The position numbers were made by a program, and so were the translations under genes. From Deltaproteobacteria bacterium (GTDB taxonomy: Bacteria; Myxococcota_A; JAADFL01): a stretch of 64,000 nucleotides of DNA. Shown here one piece after another: positions 35,702 through 44,066 of this stretch. Below the pieces are notes generated by a model that did not search any database, was not told the origin of the DNA, and was given only the letters and a program-made list of their open reading frames with translations. Where the stretch lies: NCBI GenBank assembly GCA_013152945.1, contig JAADFL010000158.1:5732-69731 (forward strand). The letters are read 5' to 3'. Positions within the stretch are counted from its first letter, which is position 1; every line of letters starts with the position of its first letter.

Positions 35702-37591
35702 ATGTCCCAGGAAAAAATACATGACTCGTCCGCAAGCTCCATGTTTACGCTGGCGCTTATACTGATATTTACGTTTCTCTCGTTATCGTCGTCAGGGCTT
35801 GGTTGCAGTTTGGCAGCAACAAGGCAGGACCTGCATTCCAAAAACGGGAAAGATTCGGCTGATAAGGCTGCGTCCGAAAACCCAACCGACTATGAGTCAC
35901 CTGAAATGTTGCCCAATCCCAGGGCCTATTCCCATTATTTAAGGTCAAGACTTTTTGATCTGGACGGAAAGCCGGACCCGGCGATAAGAGAAATGAAAAC
36001 AGCGCTCCTATACGATGACAGAGCAGCCCTGCATGTTGCGCTTGGCAGGTTGTACTGGAAGAAAGGCGATGATAAAAAGGCACTCGAAGAAGCAGGCCTG
36101 GCAATTTCCAGGGACCCAAACTACCCGGAAGCATTCAGGCTGTTGGCTGACTGCAACAGGGACCTCAAGGAATTCGCAAAAGCGGTGAAGGATTATGAAA
36201 CAGCACTTGATTTGACGATTAGGCGAATTGAAAATTTAAAAAACTGCTCATGTAAGGCCACGCCCGGAAACGGCACATGTGCCGAATCATGTCAACTTGC
36301 AAATTCCTTGTTCTTCGATCTCGGCAGATTGCACATGGTTCTTTCCGGCTTCAATGAGGCCGAAAAGGTTTACAAGAGGTGGGCAAATTTCAGCCCTGAA
36401 AGGTCGGAACCCAGGTTCCAGCTCGGACGGCTTGCAGAAGAAAAGAAGGATTTCGATGCGGCTGAAAAATGGTATCAAGAGGCACTGGATGCGGATCCGT
36501 ATGATTCCATGGCCTTCACGGCATTGGCCTCCCTGCTCGAAAGAAAAAAAGAATACAAAAAGGCTATTGAACTATATCTGGACAACCTCCAGAGAGGAGG
36601 AGATGAAGTCCAAACCAAGTTACACATCGGCGAGCTTTATTTGAAGCTTAAGGATAACAAAAATTCAAATGCCTATTTCGAGGACGCGGCGAGCTCGATG
36701 CCGGGATCGAGCAACATCAGGTTCAAGATAGGCGCAATCCTTTACGACTCGGGCCTCTTCGAGAAGGCCGAGCAGGAATTCAGGAAAGGTTTGGCTCTGA
36801 CGGCAAACGACTACAAGGGCCGGTACTTGTTGGCGTTGACACTGTACCAGATAGGAAGATTCAGCGATGCGCTCAAGGAGGTTTCCAAGATAGACAAGTC
36901 CGCAGGTGACGTGTACATCGATTCAGTACGGCTGCAGGCGGAACTTCTTCGCAGGTCGGAAAGATCCCGTGAAGCAGTCGAGTTGCTGGTCCCGGTATAC
37001 GAAGAACACAAAACAAACGTGGATGTCGCATCAGACCTTGCAATGGCATTGTTCGACCTGGGGAAAACAGATGAGGCCCTGAAAAAGATTGAAAGGCTTA
37101 TGAGCCTTCCATCATTGGAACGTGACGACCTTCGATCCTTGAGCTTCACATACTCCATCCTCCTGGAGCGGGCGGGAAAGAAAGCAAAGAGTCTGGCCCT
37201 CCTGAAGAAGCTCCTCGCCCAGTCGCCGGACGACCCTGTTGCCTTGAATTTCCTAGGTTACACATTGGCGGAACGCGGCCAGGACCTGGACAAGGCCGAA
37301 GAATTGATTCGCAAGGCTTTGGAGAAGAAGCCGGAAAGCGGATATATAATTGACAGCCTGGGATGGGTATTGTTCAAAAAGGGCAAATTGGAACGAGCTC
37401 TCCAAACCTTCGAGGAGGCGGACAGAAAGGCCCCGCGAAACCCGGAAATCCTGGAACATATTGCGGCATGTAAGCTTGCACAGGGAAAAAAGTCAGAAGC
37501 GGCGAAGATATTGAAAAAGGCGTTGAAGTTCTGGCCCGAGCCGTTTGTCAGGACCAGGATAAAGTCAAAGCTCAAGGAACTTGTACATTGA
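35702..37591 (+). CDS. Exported TPR protein, possible lipoprotein
   Basis: This 629-residue protein has a hydrophobic signal (about 14-33) ending in SGLGC, a poor but possible lipobox (Cys35). About 14 TPR-like helical pairs follow to the C-terminus, with repeat phrases such as AALHVALGRLYWKKGDDKKAL, PRFQLGRLAEEKKDFDAAEKWY and LNFLGYTLAERGQDLDKAEELI. A cysteine cluster (NCSCK, then GTCAESC at about 180-200) interrupts one repeat, perhaps forming disulfides. A likely periplasmic or outer-membrane scaffold for protein interactions. The next gene overlaps by four bases. Confidence 0.85.
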   Translation: MSQEKIHDSSASSMFTLALILIFTFLSLSSSGLGCSLAATRQDLHSKNGKDSADKAASENPTDYESPEMLPNPRAYSHYLRSRLFDLDGKPDPAIREMKTALLYDDRAALHVALGRLYWKKGDDKKALEEAGLAISRDPNYPEAFRLLADCNRDLKEFAKAVKDYETALDLTIRRIENLKNCSCKATPGNGTCAESCQLANSLFFDLGRLHMVLSGFNEAEKVYKRWANFSPERSEPRFQLGRLAEEKKDFDAAEKWYQEALDADPYDSMAFTALASLLERKKEYKKAIELYLDNLQRGGDEVQTKLHIGELYLKLKDNKNSNAYFEDAASSMPGSSNIRFKIGAILYDSGLFEKAEQEFRKGLALTANDYKGRYLLALTLYQIGRFSDALKEVSKIDKSAGDVYIDSVRLQAELLRRSERSREAVELLVPVYEEHKTNVDVASDLAMALFDLGKTDEALKKIERLMSLPSLERDDLRSLSFTYSILLERAGKKAKSLALLKKLLAQSPDDPVALNFLGYTLAERGQDLDKAEELIRKALEKKPESGYIIDSLGWVLFKKGKLERALQTFEEADRKAPRNPEILEHIAACKLAQGKKSEAAKILKKALKFWPEPFVRTRIKSKLKELVH

Positions 37592-38364
37592 AACACAAAC
37601 CTGCAGCCAGGATGATGATAGTGATATCATGCATTATTTGCATGGGATGCTCCGGGGTCCAGGTAAGTCAAAACAGGGATGTCCCGGCTTCCCGGGTCGA
37701 CTTGGCCAAGGCCCTCGAAGCCCGCCGACTGGCAATACAAACGCTGTGGGCCAGGGCCTCGGTGCAGAGAACCAAGTTGAACAGGAGACGCAGGATAGTG
37801 GTAAAAATCTGGGTCCAACGCCCGGATCATATCCGTATGGAGGCCACGGGGCCCCTGAATCAGGCTATAGGGGTCCTTGTCGCACATGACGGATTTTTCC
37901 AGATGCTCTCGGCTGAAGAGGGCGTGCTGTACGAAGGCCCTGCGACTTCGAACAACATGGCCCGGTTGTTCGGACTGGCTGTACAACCCCCGCAGATAAT
38001 CGATATTCTGCTCGCCCAGGCCCCGTCCCCAAAGGGGGAGGTATCAAGGGATTCGAACGGCCTGTTTCGATACCGGGAAAGGCTCGGATCCAATCTAATC
38101 GAAGTATGGTTGGACCCCAAAAACATGTGCATGAAGAAGGCTATGTTCCTTGATTTTGAATCCAAGCCCTTTTACGAGGCCGAGGTGACTTCTTTTTATT
38201 CGGTACAGGGCAGGAACATACCCAAGAGACTCTCTTGCAGGGCTTTTCAAGACGATGATGTTGTAAAGATAAAAGTTCGGAAGGCCAAGCTGAATATGTC
38301 CTTTCCACCAGGCACGTTTCAAATCGAGCAGCCCGAGGGCGTACGCATCGAGGAAGTTCCTTGA
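37588..38364 (+). CDS. LolA/LolB-like or DUF4292-like exported lipoprotein
   Basis: This 258-residue protein starts at TTG 37588, overlapping the upstream stop by four bases. The signal ends in CIICMGC, a possible lipobox. The mature protein has the LolB/DUF4292 plan: ASVQRTKLNRRRRIVVKIWVQRPDHIRMEATGPLNQAIGVLVAHDG, then the hydrophobic IIDILLAQ helix, then a second beta sheet ending in MSFPPGTFQIEQP. These proteins bind lipids or lipoproteins in the periplasm or on the inner face of the outer membrane. Being coupled to the TPR protein, it may act with it in outer-membrane assembly. The exact substrate is inference. Confidence 0.75.
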   Translation: MKHKPAARMMIVISCIICMGCSGVQVSQNRDVPASRVDLAKALEARRLAIQTLWARASVQRTKLNRRRRIVVKIWVQRPDHIRMEATGPLNQAIGVLVAHDGFFQMLSAEEGVLYEGPATSNNMARLFGLAVQPPQIIDILLAQAPSPKGEVSRDSNGLFRYRERLGSNLIEVWLDPKNMCMKKAMFLDFESKPFYEAEVTSFYSVQGRNIPKRLSCRAFQDDDVVKIKVRKAKLNMSFPPGTFQIEQPEGVRIEEVP

Positions 38365-38416
38365 CCCGATGTTACAAATTGGGCAAAGTTGCATACTTGC
38401 AACTGTGTAAAGGTGT

Positions 38417-39130
38417 ATGGCACATCAATTGTCTGCACCGAAGGAGCCATGCTTTCAGGGAGCTGTCGAGTTGAAATCGAAAAAAAACAGGATCAAAAAG
38501 CTTCCCAAAGCGTCAGTGCATATAGAGGACCTGTCCGGGATGGAGGACGAGGACCTACTGGAGATGTTCGTGCGAGGAGAACAACTGGCTTTCAACGTGC
38601 TGTTGGCCAGGTACAAGCGGCCGTTGATGGGTTTCATATTTCGCTTTCTCCAGGATAGGGAGGCGAGTGAGGACATATTCCAGGAGACATATCTGAAAAT
38701 CATTAAGAATGCCGCCACGTTCAAGGGGCAAAGCAGGTTCAAGACATGGTTGTTCAAGATAGCCAGGAACCTTTGTATCGACAGGCTGAGGCATCTCGGG
38801 GTGCTTACCATGGTGTCTGCGGACCAGCCTTTATCAGGAGATGACGGTGCATCCATCCTGGACAGGCTTCAAAGTCCTGCAATGGGTCCCTTGGACGAGG
38901 TCGAGCAGCATAATTTGGTATCAAGGATAGAGGCTGTCCTTACTGATGTTCCCATTGAACAAAGGGAGGTATTTATTTTAAGGGCGGTCCTGGATATGCC
39001 GTTTGCAGAGATAGCGCATGTAACGGGTGTTTCGGAAAACACTGTTAAAAGCAGGATGAGGTACGCCATGGAAGGCTTGCGTAAGAGGCTTGCCGATTTG
39101 GGCGCCCAATCCGCTTCGGAGGCAAGGTGA
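38417..39130 (+). CDS. ECF-type RNA polymerase sigma factor
   Basis: This 237-residue protein has region 2 (about 50-115; RGEQLAFNVLLARYKRPLMGFI, DREASEDIFQETYLKI, RFKTWLFKIARNLCIDRLR) and region 4 (about 165-222; IEQREVFILRAVLDMPFAEIAHVTGVSENTVKSRM). It carries an extra ~40-residue N-terminal leader; an internal start near 38540 would give a standard ECF size. It overlaps its anti-sigma partner downstream by four bases (GTGA). Such pairs respond to envelope stress. The target promoter is unknown. Confidence 0.95.
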   Translation: MAHQLSAPKEPCFQGAVELKSKKNRIKKLPKASVHIEDLSGMEDEDLLEMFVRGEQLAFNVLLARYKRPLMGFIFRFLQDREASEDIFQETYLKIIKNAATFKGQSRFKTWLFKIARNLCIDRLRHLGVLTMVSADQPLSGDDGASILDRLQSPAMGPLDEVEQHNLVSRIEAVLTDVPIEQREVFILRAVLDMPFAEIAHVTGVSENTVKSRMRYAMEGLRKRLADLGAQSASEAR

Positions 39131-40344
39131 GCGACTGCAGCCGATTCAGGGACCTGATGGTCGAGAAGTTATACGGAGAACTCGACCCGCGGGACCAGGA
39201 GGCATTGTCCTTACATTTAGCTGTATGCGAAGACTGCGAAAAAGCCTGGACTGATTTTTCAGCCATACGCGATGCTTCTTCCAGGCTCGTTCAACCCGAA
39301 CCGCAGGATGGTACTGTTTCTTTTCTTCTTGAGCAGGCGGGAGCCGAAACAAAAGCAATCAATAACCGGCGATATCGGACATATTTCAGGAAGGTAACGC
39401 TGTCCGGCCTCGCACTTGCAGCAGGTGCACTGCTTGTGTACGGCGTGACCGGCAAGCTCCTTTCCGGCGCGGTTCAACCATCCCGGGAACCGGCGCGAAA
39501 ATGGGCGACCTCGATTAAGACAGCGCAAGAAAAAGCGGTAAAGAAAGCCGAAGCAGAAAAGATACATACGGTACAGAATGTGCTGAATGAACGAACGGCT
39601 GTTGTTGGACCAAAAAAGAAAGAACAAGCGGCGGGCAAAGGTGGGATTTCCATAGGAGGCGAAATCGAAAGTCGCACAATAGCCAGTGTCAAAAGCGGCA
39701 AGCTTGTTTCCAAAGGGGTGTTCGAACCTGAAAAGAAAAGAAAATACAAAACAAGGACCGGGAGAACAGGCAATAAGCCAAGAGCATCTACGAGATCAAG
39801 GGCGACAAGGAGAAAAATTCTACTTGAGAGACCGGCACCAAAGGCTGAAAACAAGGCCAAGAGCAGGCCAAAAAAAAATATCGACAAGACACTTTCTCTG
39901 GCAGTGAAAGAGTCAGAACCGGCGGTGTCCAGGGGGGCTGCGATGCCTCCGGCAGCCCCAAGTATGACACCTGCTGCAGCAAGCGGGATCAAACGGGACG
40001 AAGAGACTACCGGAACAGCCAGGTACAGAAGGAAGAGAAGAAGGAATGCGCCCGTGTCAGCCGACCGAGAGCAAGCTGAAGAGGGCTTTCTTGGAACAGA
40101 TTATTCAAACCTGTTGTCCATGGCAAGAAAGGCCGGGAAATCAGGTGATTACGAAAAGGCTCTATCCTTGTACTTGAAAGCGCTTGGTGGGCTTGAAGGT
40201 AAAGACGAGGAGGACGCGTACTTCGAAGCTGCAACCTGCGCCCTGAAATTGAAGAAAAAAAGCCAGGCAAAGAGACTGTTGAACAACATGGTGAAGAAAT
40301 TTCCGGAATCCGGAAAAAGGGCCAAATCACTTGGAATAGAGTAG
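39127..40344 (+). CDS. Zinc-binding anti-sigma factor with long periplasmic domain and TPRs
   Basis: This 405-residue protein starts at GTG 39127. The N-terminal anti-sigma zinc-finger has the H30-x3-C34-x2-C37 motif (preceded by Cys4), typical of ZAS-type anti-sigma factors that sequester an ECF sigma. One membrane helix (about 88-110) separates it from a periplasmic region. That region is first very Lys/Arg/Ala-rich (about 120-310) and then has TPR-like helices (about 330-400; SGDYEKALSLYLKALGG). The basic linker may bind anionic envelope polymers, which is inference. Together with the sigma gene it makes a membrane stress-sensing module. Confidence 0.9.
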   Translation: MSDCSRFRDLMVEKLYGELDPRDQEALSLHLAVCEDCEKAWTDFSAIRDASSRLVQPEPQDGTVSFLLEQAGAETKAINNRRYRTYFRKVTLSGLALAAGALLVYGVTGKLLSGAVQPSREPARKWATSIKTAQEKAVKKAEAEKIHTVQNVLNERTAVVGPKKKEQAAGKGGISIGGEIESRTIASVKSGKLVSKGVFEPEKKRKYKTRTGRTGNKPRASTRSRATRRKILLERPAPKAENKAKSRPKKNIDKTLSLAVKESEPAVSRGAAMPPAAPSMTPAAASGIKRDEETTGTARYRRKRRRNAPVSADREQAEEGFLGTDYSNLLSMARKAGKSGDYEKALSLYLKALGGLEGKDEEDAYFEAATCALKLKKKSQAKRLLNNMVKKFPESGKRAKSLGIE

Positions 40345-40453
40345 CTATGTAGATTATGAAAGGCTACCGGTAATTCTCTTTATCTATCGGTAGAATCCGG
40401 ATTTCAACCCTTGGGCAGGATGATTTTTTACCAGTGAAAAGCGGGATTTGTCC

Positions 40454-40481
40454 TTGACAAGCGTTTCATCGTTTCTAGGAT
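40454..40481 (+). promoter_or_regulatory. Sigma70-type promoter candidate for gcvH-gcvPA-gcvPB
   Basis: A perfect TTGACA (40454-40459) is followed after 16 bases by TAGGAT (40476-40481), matching four of six -10 positions, with a leader of about 55 bases to the gcvH ATG. No glycine riboswitch fold is recognisable in this short leader. Confidence 0.45.
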
Positions 40482-40540
40482 ACGATCAAATGTGCGATCA
40501 GAGGAGAATATGGTTTGAAGTCGAAAAAGGGAGAGAGCAA

Positions 40541-40954
40541 ATGAATATTCCCGAGGATTTGAAGTACAGCAGGACACATGAATGGGTGCGGATCGAGAAT
40601 GACGAGATTGCCGTTGTGGGCATTACAGACCATGCCCAGGAACAACTGGGGGACGTTGTCTACTTGGGCTTTGAGGACGAAGAAGGCCTGACCATTGAGG
40701 AGGGGACGGAAATCGTGAAAGGAAGGCAATTCGGCGTGGTGGAGTCCAGCAAGACCCTGGCCGAGCTATATGCCCCGGTTGGGGGAGAAGTCGTTGAGGT
40801 CAACCATACCCTGACCAACAACCTGGAGACTATAAATGACGATCCTTACGAGGATGGTTGGATGGTCAAGATAAGGGTCAGCGATCCCGGGGACCTGGAT
40901 GATCTCATGAATGCCGCGGAATACAAACAGTTCCTGGAAGAAGAAGCTCACTGA
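40541..40954 (+). CDS. gcvH: Glycine cleavage system H protein
   Basis: The start is ATG 40541 with GGGAGAG upstream; the frame is open from 40448. The 137-residue product matches GcvH (about 125-130) throughout: YSRTHEWVR, VGITDHAQEQLGDVVYLG, VVESSKTLAELYAPVGGEV and NDDPYEDGWMVKI. Lys71 in ESSKT is the lipoyl attachment site. GcvH carries the aminomethyl group between the P, T and L proteins in glycine catabolism. The P subunits follow directly. No gcvT (aminomethyltransferase) is present in the window. Confidence 0.97.
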   Translation: MNIPEDLKYSRTHEWVRIENDEIAVVGITDHAQEQLGDVVYLGFEDEEGLTIEEGTEIVKGRQFGVVESSKTLAELYAPVGGEVVEVNHTLTNNLETINDDPYEDGWMVKIRVSDPGDLDDLMNAAEYKQFLEEEAH

Positions 40955-41002
40955 AAAGGCCGGACAGCCTTAAGCCGCCCGGGTCTTAAGGGAAAACCAG
41001 AA

Positions 41003-42349
41003 ATGAGATACCTGCCGCACACTACTCAAGATATTTCAATCATGCTCCACGAACTGGGATTTGAAGGCATAGAAGACCTGTTTGCCGGGATCCCGCATAG
41101 CTTGATGTTGCAGAGAGACCTGCACCTGCCCGGTCCCATGAGTGAGCCGGAGCTTAACCGGCACCTGGAAAACCTGGAAAAAGCCAACCCTGCTGCTTCC
41201 TGCATATCTTTCCTGGGAGCCGGCGCGTATAGCCATGCTGTTCCGGCGGCGGTGGACGCAATCGTATCCAGGTCGGAGTTCAGCACTGCCTATACTCCGT
41301 ACCAGCCCGAGGTGAGCCAGGGCACATTGCAGTCCATATTCGAATTCCAAACCGTAACCGCCGGGCTGCTGGGCATGGACGTAGCCAATGCCTCAATGTA
41401 CGACGGTGCATCCGCTGCTGCGGAAGCTGTTCTAATGGCCAAACGCGTACGCCGAAATATTACCAGGATAGTTCTTTCCGCCGGATTGCTTCCAGAGGTT
41501 GGACGGACCATTGAGACATATGTGTCTGCCTTGGACCTGGAAATAATTGAGGCACCTCTTTCTGGTGAAGGCATTCTGGATTTGGGCGCCCTTTCCGCGG
41601 CGCTTGACAAAGACACGGCACTGGTGGTGCAAACACCCAATTTCCTTGGTTGCATAGAGGACATGAGGAGCCTCGCCGGCTTGGCCGGGGAGAAAAATGC
41701 ATTTTTTATTTCATTCACTGCAGAACCTTACTCACTGGCCGTGCTCGAGCCGCCGGGAAGTTTTGGAGTGGACGTGGCGACCGCCGAGGGACAGGCATTT
41801 GGTAACCCTGTATCATTCGGCGGCCCTTACCTGGGCCTCTTTGCCACGAGTAAAAAATACGTTCGCCGCATGCCGGGTAGACTTGTCGGACTCACAAGGG
41901 ATGGTGCCGGAAAACAAGGTTTCGTGCTGACCCTGGCCACCAGGGAGCAGCATATCAGGAGAGCAAGGGCCACCAGTAACATATGCTCAAACGAGGGACT
42001 CTGCGCCCTTGCATCGCTCGTGCATCTTTGTTGCCTCGGCCCGGAAGGCTTGGCCCGGGCCGCGCGTATCTCCAGGGCAAACGCGGAATACCTGAAAGCC
42101 GGCATTGCAGAAATTCCCGGGTTTTCAATTCCGTACAAGGCGTCCACCTTCAACGAGTTTGTTGTGGAAACGCCGGTTCCTGCAAATGACCTGGTACAGG
42201 AATCAACACGCCATGGCATACTTCCGGGAGTTCCCCTCAACAGGTTGAAAAACGGCAACGAGAACCGGCTCTTGATCTGTACCTCGGAATTGCACACCAG
42301 GCAAGACCTGGACAATCTAATCCGGGTCCTGAAACAAAGGGGGGCTTGA
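41003..42349 (+). CDS. gcvPA: Glycine decarboxylase subunit 1 (two-subunit P protein)
   Basis: This 448-residue protein has the full GcvPA pattern: YLPHTTQDISIMLHELGFEG at the start, SFLGAGAYSHAVPAAVDAIVSRSEFSTAYTPYQPEVSQGTLQSIFEFQT, DGASAAAEAVLMAKRV and GRLVGLTRDGAGKQGFVLTLATREQHIRRARATSNICSNE. It forms the heterotetrameric, PLP-dependent P protein with GcvPB and lacks the PLP lysine, which lies in the second subunit. Length is normal for the A subunit. The gene ends three bases before the gcvPB ATG. Confidence 0.97.
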   Translation: MRYLPHTTQDISIMLHELGFEGIEDLFAGIPHSLMLQRDLHLPGPMSEPELNRHLENLEKANPAASCISFLGAGAYSHAVPAAVDAIVSRSEFSTAYTPYQPEVSQGTLQSIFEFQTVTAGLLGMDVANASMYDGASAAAEAVLMAKRVRRNITRIVLSAGLLPEVGRTIETYVSALDLEIIEAPLSGEGILDLGALSAALDKDTALVVQTPNFLGCIEDMRSLAGLAGEKNAFFISFTAEPYSLAVLEPPGSFGVDVATAEGQAFGNPVSFGGPYLGLFATSKKYVRRMPGRLVGLTRDGAGKQGFVLTLATREQHIRRARATSNICSNEGLCALASLVHLCCLGPEGLARAARISRANAEYLKAGIAEIPGFSIPYKASTFNEFVVETPVPANDLVQESTRHGILPGVPLNRLKNGNENRLLICTSELHTRQDLDNLIRVLKQRGA

Positions 42350-42351
42350 AC

Positions 42352-43845
42352 ATGGCTAAAGTTCCGGGAACCAAGGGACTCAACTTGGACGAGTCCTTGA
42401 TATTCGAGAGATCGCGAAAAGGCCGCACAGGTTTCTCTCTGCCGGTTGAGGACCAGGATTTGCGAGAGATAAGCACCTCCCATGTTCCTGCTCCGCTCGA
42501 GAGGAAAGACGGCCTGGACTTTCTTCCTTCTGTAAGCGAAGTGGACGTGGTCAGGCATTTCACCAGGCTTTCCTCCTGGAATTACGGCGTGGACAGCGGT
42601 ATGTATCCCCTCGGCTCGTGCACCATGAAGTACAATCCAAAGATAAGCGAGGCCGCCGCCAGGAGGCCTGGATTCGCAAACCTCCACCCGCTTGCACCCG
42701 AAAGTCTTTCCCAGGGCGCCTTACAACTCATGTACGAGTTGCAACAATTTTTGGCAGAGATAGGAGGATTCGCCGCGGTTACGCTCCAGCCCGCAGCCGG
42801 TGCTCACGGCGAATTAACAGGAATAAAAATGGTGCGGGCCTTCCACCTCGATGTTCACGGACGTCCCAGGAAAAAGGTCATTATTCCGGACACAGCTCAT
42901 GGCACCAACCCGGCCTCGAGTGCGCTGAACGGGTACGAAGTAGTCGAAATCTCTTCCGGCGATGACGGAGTTCTTCATGCTGAACAAGTAAGGGAGGCCA
43001 TGGACGAAGAGGTGGCGGCCTTGATGCTGACAAATCCGAACACCCTTGGTCTCTTCGAGGAGCACATCGCTGAAATAGCCGGGATCGTCCATGAAAAGGG
43101 AGGATTGTTGTATTGTGACGGGGCCAACATGAATGCACTCTTGGGCAAGGCCAGGCCGGGTGACATGGGGGTCGATGTACTGCAGTTCAACTTGCACAAG
43201 ACTTTTTCAACACCTCATGGAGGAGGCGGACCAGGCTCGGGTCCGGTAGGAGTGGGCAAGGTCCTAGAACCCTATTTACCCGTTCCCGTGGTCACGCACA
43301 AGGGCGATCGTTATCATCTCGACAATGACCGGCCCAAGTCCGTGGGCAAGATGCGCTCCTTTTTCGGCAATTTCGGGGTAATGGTCCGTGCCTACACCTA
43401 TCTGCTGGAGATGGGGCCGGCCGGTTTGACTCGTGCCGCGGAATTGGCTGTTTTGAATGCAAATTACGTGAAATCCAGGCTGGAGAAATATTACCACCTT
43501 CCTTACAAGAAAATCTGCATGCACGAGTGCGTATTAAGCGACAAGATGCAAAAGGCAAACGGTGTAAAGACCATTGATATTGCAAAACGCTTGATCGACC
43601 TGGGCTTCCATCCTCCTACGATATACTTCCCATTGGTTGTGGACGGCGCCATGATGATAGAGCCGACCGAAACAGAATCCCTGGAAAGCCTCGAGTCGTT
43701 CGTGTCTGCAATGAAGCAAATAGCAAAAGAGGCAAAAACAGATCCCGGGATCGTGAAATCCGCGCCACACAATACCAGGTTATCGAGGCTGGACGAGACC
43801 CTTGCCGCAAGGAATCCCGTGCTCACGTGGTCCAAGCACGATTAG
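42352..43845 (+). CDS. gcvPB: Glycine decarboxylase subunit 2 (two-subunit P protein)
   Basis: This 497-residue protein starts at ATG 42352, close after an AAAGGGGGG. Family landmarks include LGSCTMKYNPKISE, LQPAAGAHGELTGIKMVRAFH, PDTAHGTNPASSALNG, ALMLTNPNTLGLFE and LHKTFSTPHGGGGPGSGPVGV, where Lys283 should bind PLP. Split P proteins occur in many bacteria and archaea, whereas the single-chain form is common in Proteobacteria. It follows gcvPA directly and closes the operon. Confidence 0.97.
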   Translation: MAKVPGTKGLNLDESLIFERSRKGRTGFSLPVEDQDLREISTSHVPAPLERKDGLDFLPSVSEVDVVRHFTRLSSWNYGVDSGMYPLGSCTMKYNPKISEAAARRPGFANLHPLAPESLSQGALQLMYELQQFLAEIGGFAAVTLQPAAGAHGELTGIKMVRAFHLDVHGRPRKKVIIPDTAHGTNPASSALNGYEVVEISSGDDGVLHAEQVREAMDEEVAALMLTNPNTLGLFEEHIAEIAGIVHEKGGLLYCDGANMNALLGKARPGDMGVDVLQFNLHKTFSTPHGGGGPGSGPVGVGKVLEPYLPVPVVTHKGDRYHLDNDRPKSVGKMRSFFGNFGVMVRAYTYLLEMGPAGLTRAAELAVLNANYVKSRLEKYYHLPYKKICMHECVLSDKMQKANGVKTIDIAKRLIDLGFHPPTIYFPLVVDGAMMIEPTETESLESLESFVSAMKQIAKEAKTDPGIVKSAPHNTRLSRLDETLAARNPVLTWSKHD

Positions 43846-43918
43846 GTTCATTGCCGGTAGTTCTCTTCCCGGTGTTCCATCCAAACAGGCGAAGCCAAAG
43901 TGATTGCCAGGGCGCGAC

Positions 43919-43954
43919 GGCGAAGCCGCACCCTACGACGAAGCCGTACCTTAC
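43919..43954. repeat. Two imperfect 18-bp tandem copies between gcvPB and the TonB-like gene
   Basis: The unit GGCGAAGCCGCACCCTAC (43919-43936) is followed directly by GACGAAGCCGTACCTTAC (43937-43954), 15 of 18 bases the same. It lies in a 220-base convergent intergenic region with further GC-rich short repeats and no gene; it may be a small REP-like element. Confidence 0.6.
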
Positions 43955-44066
43955 AGTATTCGCGTAGGAGCAAAGCAGCCCCAAGCATTTCGAAAGCCGG
44001 TAGGATGCGGAAATTGTTTTTGGTGACAGCTCCAGCCAATCAGTTCGGGACGGTGCTCCTCCTCGC

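Noticed and set aside
40345-40540. Glycine riboswitch in front of gcvH
   Set aside because: The leader after the likely promoter is only about 55 bases, too short for the tandem aptamer, and the conserved glycine-riboswitch core is not visible.
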